This document shows positions 41,669 through 46,363 of a stretch of DNA of 46,363 nucleotides, piece by piece (within the stretch, counting starts at the first letter, position 1; every line of letters begins with the position of its first letter). Source of the stretch: Lachnospiraceae bacterium UBA2864 (GTDB lineage: Bacteria > Bacillota > Clostridia > Lachnospirales > Lachnospiraceae). Location of the stretch: contig DEFA01000044.1 of NCBI GenBank assembly GCA_002350525.1, positions 1-46,363 of the forward strand, in the 5' to 3' direction. Under the pieces are notes generated by a model that ran no database searches, had not been told where the DNA came from, and worked only from the letters and a program-made list of their open reading frames with translations. The position numbers and the translations under genes were made by a program.

Positions 41669-43225
41669 ATGAATTGGTATGTGATTGACAAGGAATATGT
41701 AAAATACTTAGCCGACTATGATAGAAGGGTTGGTTTTGTTGACTATGGAGATAGATTGAAATTACATATTGGGGTTGTATTGACTGTAAATAATATGAAA
41801 TACTATGTTCCTGTGTCTTCGCCTAAAGAGAAACATTTTACTATGTCTAACACAATTGATTTTCATAGGATTGAAGATCCGGATACAAGAAGGCTATATG
41901 CTGTTATAAATTTAAACAATATGATACCTGTTCCTGAAGATAAAGTGACTCAGCTGTTTTATCGAGATGTACAAAATTACAGAGCTTTTTCTGATGACAG
42001 GGAAAAAAATAAATATATATTCTTGTTAAAACGTGAAAAGGCAATAATAGATCGAATTGCAGATAAACTGACAGAAAAAGCATCGCGTTTATATAAAGAA
42101 GTGGTTAGAACACCTGATTCTAAAGTGTCGAAAAGGTGCTGTAATTTTCCGGTTCTTGAGGAAATGGCCAGACGATACAATACTTATGTCAAGACGGAAA
42201 ATGGCAAGGATCTTAAACAAGAGGTGTTTAATGATCCGGAAAAAAGATTTGATATACAGAATGAATCCATTATTTCAGATGCGGGAAATGATTATTGTGT
42301 AAGAGATTTCATAATGGACAGATATGAGATGAATAAATCTCAGAATATCTTTATTGCCAAACGGATGCTGGTTGATTCTATATATCAACAGGCGAATCTT
42401 GAAGGAATAGCAGTTACATATGCCCAGACACAGGACATAATGAATAATGTTAATGTAGATAAATTAACGCCGAATGAAATAAGTAAAGTATGTTGCCTGA
42501 GAGATGGATGGAAGTATCTTCTCGATAATATAGATAAAAAGGTCGACCTGATGTATATTGAGGAGCTTCATGAAATTGTAGCAAGATTTGATGTTGATTA
42601 CAGATATCTTGGAAAATTAAGAACGGAACAGGTCCTCATCAGTGGGACTTCCTGGAAACCAGGTTTGCCGGATTATGATCAAATAGAAAAGGTGTTAGCT
42701 GATATTGATAAAGAGCATATAACGGACAGTGCGTTAAAGATGGGATTGTCCATTATGAGGATCCAGCCGTTTCAGGATGGAAATAAGAGGATAGGAAGCT
42801 TTATCATAAACAAGATACTTATAGAGAATGGAAGAGGACTTTTTAATGTTCCTGTAAAGCTTGATGGTATATTTAAAACAAAACTTGTTGAATACTATGA
42901 AAATGAAGATTATTTATCCTTTGGATCCTGGATCAGAAAGAATTGCCTGATAGGAATAGGTGAAATTGAGAATATTAAATCTTATGATAAGGAAGATATT
43001 GTACGTGATGATAGAGCTGCCGTGAATCTTGGAGTAATTGAAATGTTAAGGAAAGGCTTTTCGTATGATGAGATAGCAGCAGCATATAATATTGAGATAG
43101 CTACGATATCAGCAATTCATGATATGAAGGATCAGCTGTATCCGGAAGAGGCTCCTGGAGCGCAGGGGGATGTTATCGGAGATAAGCTTGATAAGCGCAA
43201 TGACAGAATTGCTTTAGACAGATAG
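41669..43225 (+). CDS. ToxN/AbiQ-like endoribonuclease fused to a Fic domain with Gln for catalytic His
   Basis: 518 residues; the ATG at 41669 has GGAGG five bases upstream. An upstream in-frame extension would run through the terminator and is rejected. Residues 1-150 match type III toxin ToxN/AbiQ: MNWYVIDKEYVKYLADYD, IGVVLTVNNMKYYVPV, the active-site-like SSPKEKH (50-56), then VINLNNMIPVP (79-89). After a linker, residues about 225-450 form a Fic domain: NLEGI with E245 in the place of the inhibitory glutamate, GKLRTEQVLISGTSWKPGLP, and the core Q366-P-F-Q-D370-G-N-K-R374 where Fic enzymes have HPFxDGN(G/K)R. An HTH-like tail (FSYDEIAAAYNIEIATISAI) ends the fold. The repeats upstream are the cognate antitoxin. 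Ribonuclease activity is likely; AMP-transfer by the Fic part is doubtful without the His. Confidence 0.87.
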   Translation: MNWYVIDKEYVKYLADYDRRVGFVDYGDRLKLHIGVVLTVNNMKYYVPVSSPKEKHFTMSNTIDFHRIEDPDTRRLYAVINLNNMIPVPEDKVTQLFYRDVQNYRAFSDDREKNKYIFLLKREKAIIDRIADKLTEKASRLYKEVVRTPDSKVSKRCCNFPVLEEMARRYNTYVKTENGKDLKQEVFNDPEKRFDIQNESIISDAGNDYCVRDFIMDRYEMNKSQNIFIAKRMLVDSIYQQANLEGIAVTYAQTQDIMNNVNVDKLTPNEISKVCCLRDGWKYLLDNIDKKVDLMYIEELHEIVARFDVDYRYLGKLRTEQVLISGTSWKPGLPDYDQIEKVLADIDKEHITDSALKMGLSIMRIQPFQDGNKRIGSFIINKILIENGRGLFNVPVKLDGIFKTKLVEYYENEDYLSFGSWIRKNCLIGIGEIENIKSYDKEDIVRDDRAAVNLGVIEMLRKGFSYDEIAAAYNIEIATISAIHDMKDQLYPEEAPGAQGDVIGDKLDKRNDRIALDR

Positions 43226-43255
43226 TAAGACATATGATTATACGTATCGAAAGTA

Positions 43256-43295
43256 AGTACCGCCTGGTGTGAATGATAACCAGACGGTACTTTTT
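43256..43295 (+). terminator. Terminator of the toxin locus
   Basis: AGTACCGCCTGGT pairs with ACCAGACGGTACT (one mismatch) followed by TTTTT. Confidence 0.85.
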
Positions 43296-43312
43296 AAATA
43301 ATAAAGTCACTA

Positions 43313-43342
43313 TTGACAAAGGCACGCAGAGCGTGCTATAAT
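43313..43342 (+). promoter_or_regulatory. Consensus promoter with embedded operator
   Basis: TTGACA (43313-43318), 18 bp, TATAAT (43337-43342): both boxes perfect. The spacer holds the perfect dyad GCACGC-AGA-GCGTGC (43322-43336) abutting the -10. A repressor bound there would block RNA polymerase; the HTH protein encoded 270 bp downstream is the natural candidate. Confidence 0.85.
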
Positions 43343-43359
43343 CTAAGAGGAAATTGAAG

Positions 43360-43614
43360 ATGCATAAAGATGATGATTGGAGCACATATATGTTGGATAT
43401 CTGGGTTGAGAATATCAAGACAAAAGAATGCTGGCGATATGACGATGATCCGGCGAAAGATGTATATCAATGTGAAGGTATTCCGTTATATAAAAATGAT
43501 ATGTCAATGTATAGATTCTATCCATGTTGTCCGAAGAAAGCACCTACAATGAAACTTCCCAAGGTGGATTTACACCAAATGACTATATTTGATTATGAGG
43601 ATGAAAGAGAATGA
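43360..43614 (+). CDS. Small hypothetical protein paired with an HTH protein
   Basis: 84 residues; the ATG at 43360 (AGAGGA upstream) is preferred to a TTG six bases earlier. Acidic and aromatic, with MYRFYPCCPKKAP near residue 50 and an acidic end (IFDYEDERE). No recognised family. It begins just after the operator-bearing promoter and overlaps the following HTH gene by four bases (ATGA). A promoter-proximal small protein plus HTH regulator is a common toxin-antitoxin or regulator layout, but nothing in the sequence shows toxicity. Confidence 0.65.
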   Translation: MHKDDDWSTYMLDIWVENIKTKECWRYDDDPAKDVYQCEGIPLYKNDMSMYRFYPCCPKKAPTMKLPKVDLHQMTIFDYEDERE

Positions 43615-43979
43615 AAAGTATAAGTATCAGAAGTTTGTTGGGAGTATCAAGGGCCGAATTTTGTAGAAGATATGATATTCCGTTACGAACTGTTCAAGAC
43701 TGGGATCTTGGACAAAGACAGCCTCCGGAATGGATATACAGTCTTCTGGAACGAGTAGTAACAGAGGATGTTTTAGGGATTAGTCCGGTTTACAAAGTTG
43801 GAATAACCGACATAAAAGATAATGATAGTAAAAGCTTTTGTGAGTTGATTTCATCAACTGATATAAAAGAAATAAAAAAATTTATAGATAATTACACTGA
43901 TAAAAATGACTCTGATAAAGATCTTGAACTGAGAGCATATGGACAGAATGACAACTACGTTACGCTCGATATCAGATAA
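43611..43979 (+). CDS. HTH (XRE-like) DNA-binding protein
   Basis: 122 residues. Residues 6-48 form a helix-turn-helix: RSLLGVSRAEFCRRYDIPLR, then TVQDWDLGQRQPPEWIYSLL, the pattern of XRE-like regulators that pair with small toxins in Lachnospiraceae. The C-terminal half is acidic and unrecognised. Coupled by ATGA to the previous gene. Probably represses the 43313 promoter through the GCACGC dyad, and perhaps the similar promoter at 5749. Confidence 0.75.
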   Translation: MKSISIRSLLGVSRAEFCRRYDIPLRTVQDWDLGQRQPPEWIYSLLERVVTEDVLGISPVYKVGITDIKDNDSKSFCELISSTDIKEIKKFIDNYTDKNDSDKDLELRAYGQNDNYVTLDIR

Positions 43980-44379
43980 GGCACAGCTGCAATGTGTCTG
44001 AATATGCTCCGGGGGATTGGGGAACACCCCAACAAGCAGGATTGTGAAAAAGGGCAAATGAGGGAACCGAAATTTGCACTTTGCACATCAATCCGTTGCT
44101 TGCAAGAATTTGGACAGAAATAGTTCCGTGTATAACAGTGATAGAAAAACAGCTGAAAAAGAATGCCGGCAAAAATGCAGGCTTACACACATTTCACATT
44201 TATTTTCAAAAAATAAGAATTTTATTTCAAAGCCTGAGATGGCAAAAGGTGCGATATTAAAGGCTTTTCTGGTTAAAAGTGTAAAATAAATGTGTAAATG
44301 CCCTAAAAATTGATGATTTGCACATTTGCATTAATTTGCATCCGTTGCTATCATATAAGCGGTAACGAAAAGGGCGCAC
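43980..44379. repeat. Non-coding stretch with TTTGCAY repeats
   Basis: About 400 bases without a credible gene. A GGGGAACACCCC hairpin (about 44018-44032) is followed by two related blocks. At about 44081-44100, TTTGCAC-TTTGCAC leads into ATCCGTTGCT. At about 44317-44349, TTTGCAC-TTTGCAT-TTTGCAT leads into the same ATCCGTTGCT. Five TTTGCAY boxes resemble iterons, so this could be a replication or regulatory site. Alternatively it is a short duplicated insertion remnant. Short frames on both strands here look accidental. Confidence 0.4.
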
Positions 44380-44790
44380 TAAAGAAGAGTATTGTACTCC
44401 TGGTCTTCTTCGTTATCTGATCCTTGACAAAGTTGTTCAGGTTGCGGCAGAATGCTGAAGTCTGGATAACGTCACAGACTGGTTAATGAAGTCGTATGCA
44501 GCGAGAATGATATTCTTATAAGATGCCCGTTGACTTGTCCGGGGAATTCTCTCAGATCTTATATAGAGTTACAGATCTTCGCCGTGAAGCAGACGATGGA
44601 GTAAGCGACTTGTAGGTGTTTATAATGCAGAGAGGATGCATAGCAAAGCAAATGCATTGTAAAGACAAACGAGAGTGTACCCACTACAGCCCCGATCAAA
44701 AGGGTGAAGTTAAATGAGTGTCGGATGAGAAGAGGTCCGTAACCCAATGCAGAACTGCAGAGAGGTTGGAATAATCAGTTAGATCAATTA
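44380..44790 (+). ncRNA. Candidate structured RNA upstream of the transposase
   Basis: About 400 non-coding bases rich in local stems: AAGAAGA/TCTTCTT (about 44382-44410), CCTTGACAA/TTGTTCAGG (about 44423-44442), AGTCTG/CAGACT (about 44459-44481), AGATCT/AGATCT (about 44552-44580), GATGCAT/ATGCATT and CTGCAG pairs near 44630-44770, separated by A/G-rich linkers. Base composition is more GC-rich than other gaps. It could be the transposase mRNA leader or an independent RNA. I do not recognise a named RNA family. Confidence 0.4.
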
Positions 44791-44806
44791 AAGGAGTGGT
44801 AATGCT

Positions 44807-46207
44807 ATGGATGATTTCAGCTTGAGAGAATTGGAAGATACTATATTCAGGGCTGTTTCCGAGATTGCCAGGAATGTGACCAGAATGGTACTTGAAGCTC
44901 TGGATGAACAGCTTATGAATAGCAGGGATAAGATCAGGTATGAAGTTATACGAAAAGTTCAGACTACAGTAAAAATGAAGTATGGCGAAGTAGAATATGG
45001 AAGAAGGTACTATAAGGATCATATTAACAAAGAAAAAGTGTTTCTGCTCGATAAACTGACAGAGGGTGACCGACTTGGACTCTATTCTACCGGCGCAGTT
45101 GAAATGGTACTTAAGGTCTGTGCTGAAATGTCTTATCAGAAAGCAGCAGAACATATAAAAAATAATACGGCACTTACAATCAGTAAGACTGAGTGTTGGA
45201 ATATTGTACAGGAATTTTCAGAAGTTATTGATAATTATTTGGAAAATCAGTTACCTTCAGATGATAAGAAGGATGTAAATATACTGTATGAAGAAGCTGA
45301 TGGTGTTTGGCTTTTTCATCAAGGAAAAAATCATAAAAAAGAAAAAAGCATGGAAGTAAAGGTTGTGACCCTTTATGACGGCTGGAATGAAGATAATACG
45401 AAAAGATTAGTAAACAAAACTGTGATTGGCGGTAATTGTTCCGCGGCAGACATAAATAAGAAAACTGAAGCTGTAATAGACAGCTTATATAATATAGATG
45501 AAATAAATACGATTGTACTTAACGGAGATGGAGCTTCGTGGATTGATGGAATGGCAGGAAAAGATATGATATATCAGCTAGATAGATTCCATGTGATGAA
45601 GTATATAACCAAGGCTGTAAAGGACAGTAAAATTCTTAAACGAGTTAAAAAGTCGCTTAAAGAAAATGATATAACAAAGATGCTTGATCTAATAGAGACA
45701 TATATGAATTCGATAGATGACGGGTCAAATGATAAGCAGGTCAAGATAGTCAAGGATACATTAAGGTATCTACAGAATCATAAAGATAATATAATCTACT
45801 ATCACGAGCGCCCTGAGTTTCAGGAGTTTTTGGAAGATGGTAAGATATATAAAAACATGGGTGTTCAGGAAAACCAAAATTGTACTGTAATAACACTCAG
45901 GATGAAGCATCGAAGAATGCGTTGGGGATATTCCGGAGCTGATGCGATGGTAAAGCTCAGATGCGTAATCGAGAATGGATGGCTATCCGACATTATAAAA
46001 CAAATCGATGGAAGGTATACCAGACGTAAGACAGATATTGATCCGGATGAAATAATTGATAAAGCATTTGAATCAGCTGCACCATACCTGAAGAGTGTGG
46101 GATCCGGATCCCGATACTTTGATCAGAGTAAAGTAAGCATACCATTACTTGGAGCAGCGAAGACAACACTTTCCACTGCAATTCGTGGATTAAGTGGGTT
46201 GGCATAA
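44807..46207 (+). CDS. ISLre2-family DDE transposase
   Basis: 466 residues, AAGGAG ten bases before the ATG. Full-length for the ISLre2/UPF0236 family of the mutator superfamily. An N-terminal region with YGEVEYGRRYYKD and AAEHIKNN...ISKTECW, then the catalytic acids: D165 (EEADGVW), D241 (LNGDGASWI) and E355 (GVQENQNC). RMKHRRMRWGYSGADAMVKL is the family's C-terminal signature. It lies 42 bp from the right inverted repeat with no other recombinase in the element. It therefore should excise and insert the whole 46-kb unit, as TnGBS transposases do. Confidence 0.92.
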   Translation: MDDFSLRELEDTIFRAVSEIARNVTRMVLEALDEQLMNSRDKIRYEVIRKVQTTVKMKYGEVEYGRRYYKDHINKEKVFLLDKLTEGDRLGLYSTGAVEMVLKVCAEMSYQKAAEHIKNNTALTISKTECWNIVQEFSEVIDNYLENQLPSDDKKDVNILYEEADGVWLFHQGKNHKKEKSMEVKVVTLYDGWNEDNTKRLVNKTVIGGNCSAADINKKTEAVIDSLYNIDEINTIVLNGDGASWIDGMAGKDMIYQLDRFHVMKYITKAVKDSKILKRVKKSLKENDITKMLDLIETYMNSIDDGSNDKQVKIVKDTLRYLQNHKDNIIYYHERPEFQEFLEDGKIYKNMGVQENQNCTVITLRMKHRRMRWGYSGADAMVKLRCVIENGWLSDIIKQIDGRYTRRKTDIDPDEIIDKAFESAAPYLKSVGSGSRYFDQSKVSIPLLGAAKTTLSTAIRGLSGLA

Positions 46208-46228
46208 AGAAAAACAAGTCCATAAACG

Positions 46229-46273
46229 ATATATTTACAATCTAAGGCTTACCTCATAATCGTGAACACAAAC
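46229..46273. repeat. Right terminal inverted repeat (IR-R) with subterminal box
   Basis: Bases 46250-46273 are the inverted counterpart of 24-47 (20/24). The subterminal box ATATATTTAC at 46229-46238 is the complement of the left-end box at 57-66. Confidence 0.8.
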
Positions 46274-46282
46274 GTAATTACA
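46274..46282. repeat. Right target-site duplication
   Basis: GTAATTACA, identical and in direct orientation to 15-23, marks the target bases duplicated on insertion. Confidence 0.75.
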
Positions 46283-46289
46283 TTATGGG

Positions 46290-46318
46290 TTGACAGATAA
46301 AAAAATAGAGTGTATCCT
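46290..46318 (+). promoter_or_regulatory. Host sigma-A promoter targeted by the insertion
   Basis: TTGACA (46290-46295), 17 bp, TATCCT (46313-46318). The -35 box begins 16 bp beyond the end of the inverted repeat, the distance characteristic of TnGBS-type insertion (about 15-17 bp upstream of a -35). The promoter is left intact, so the host gene should remain expressed. Confidence 0.75.
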
Positions 46319-46355
46319 AGGAACAACTTTTTTTCAAACTAAGGAGTTATATTAC

Positions 46356-46363
46356 ATGCGTAG
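46356..46363 (+). CDS. Host gene, start only
   Basis: An ATG at 46356 follows AAGGAG (46341-46346) nine bases upstream and lies downstream of the 46290 promoter. Only two codons are in the window, so the product is unknown. Confidence 0.55.

Noticed and set aside
44074..44289. Short forward frame (and minus-strand frame 43972-44190) in the right-hand gap
   Set aside because: There is no ribosome site, the composition is odd, and they cover the hairpin and TTTGCAY repeats; I treat the region as non-coding.
44380..44800. Group II intron or its remnant
   Set aside because: The region is stem-rich, but I see no GTGYG start, no domain V-like hairpin and no reverse transcriptase gene.
44422..46332. 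Alternative IS ends: AAAGTTGTTC near 44430 and its complement near 46320
   Set aside because: The match is only ten bases, does not extend, and the right copy lies in the host leader beyond the promoter. The 24-bp repeats with a 9-bp duplication are far better.

Overview
The window reads as one complete 46.25-kb integrative and conjugative element (positions 24-46273) with a few bases of host DNA on each side. The host is most likely a low-GC, Gram-positive gut or rumen anaerobe of the Lachnospiraceae type. I infer this from the AT-rich coding, strong AAGGAGG ribosome sites, the protein families present (DUF5688, DUF3801/PcfB, Maff2-like, ArdC-methylase-helicase giant) and a sortase-anchored Cna-B/VaFE adhesin.

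Element ends. 24-bp imperfect inverted repeats (20/24 matches) lie at 24-47 and 46250-46273. They are flanked by an identical 9-bp direct repeat, GTAATTACA, at 15-23 and 46274-46282. No tyrosine or serine integrase is present. Instead an ISLre2-family DDE transposase (44807-46207) sits just inside the right end. Sixteen bases beyond that end begins a good sigma-A promoter (TTGACA-17-TATCCT) followed by a ribosome site and the start of a host gene. A DDE transposase, insertion just upstream of a sigma-A -35 box, partition genes and a conjugation operon together match the known TnGBS-type conjugative transposons.

Layout, all genes on the + strand. (1) 134-4982, maintenance and single-strand DNA module: a ribosomal S15-like protein, two 29-bp palindromes, parA, parB, ssb, two tiny genes, a DUF5688 protein and a protein with two SpoVG domains. 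(2) 5219-14263, surface module: a small membrane protein, an anchored Thr/Glu-rich protein with a Cys/His domain, and a 2421-residue adhesin that carries a complete-looking subtilisin triad. (3) 14340-17538: a type I toxin-antitoxin-like locus, small unknown genes, a RadC/JAB protein and a YodL-like protein. (4) 17596-26763: a 3055-residue ArdC-like/nucleotidyltransferase/N6-methylase/SNF2-helicase protein. A TnpV-family gene with its own ribosome site is nested in another frame of its linker. (5) 26825-40058, transfer operon: Toprim protein, MobC-like protein, relaxase, PcfB-like, ArdC-like, VirD4, pilin-like, VirB6-like, PrgI/VirB3-like, VirB4 and a lysozyme/M23 wall hydrolase. An IncQ-type nic sequence follows at 40397. 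(6) 40535-43979: a zinc-ribbon membrane protein, then a type III toxin-antitoxin locus, then a small operator-controlled gene pair ending in an HTH protein. (7) 43980-46273: a long non-coding stretch with repeats and a probable structured RNA, then the transposase.

Most striking is 41396-43225. A promoter, four contiguous 37-bp repeats whose hairpin is preserved by compensatory changes, an intrinsic terminator and a toxin gene reproduce the toxI-toxN architecture. Here, however, the ToxN/AbiQ-like endoribonuclease domain is fused to a Fic domain whose catalytic His is replaced by Gln, followed by an HTH-like tail.

I see no clear replication initiator. All family assignments come from reading the sequence and recalled family motifs; no database search was run.
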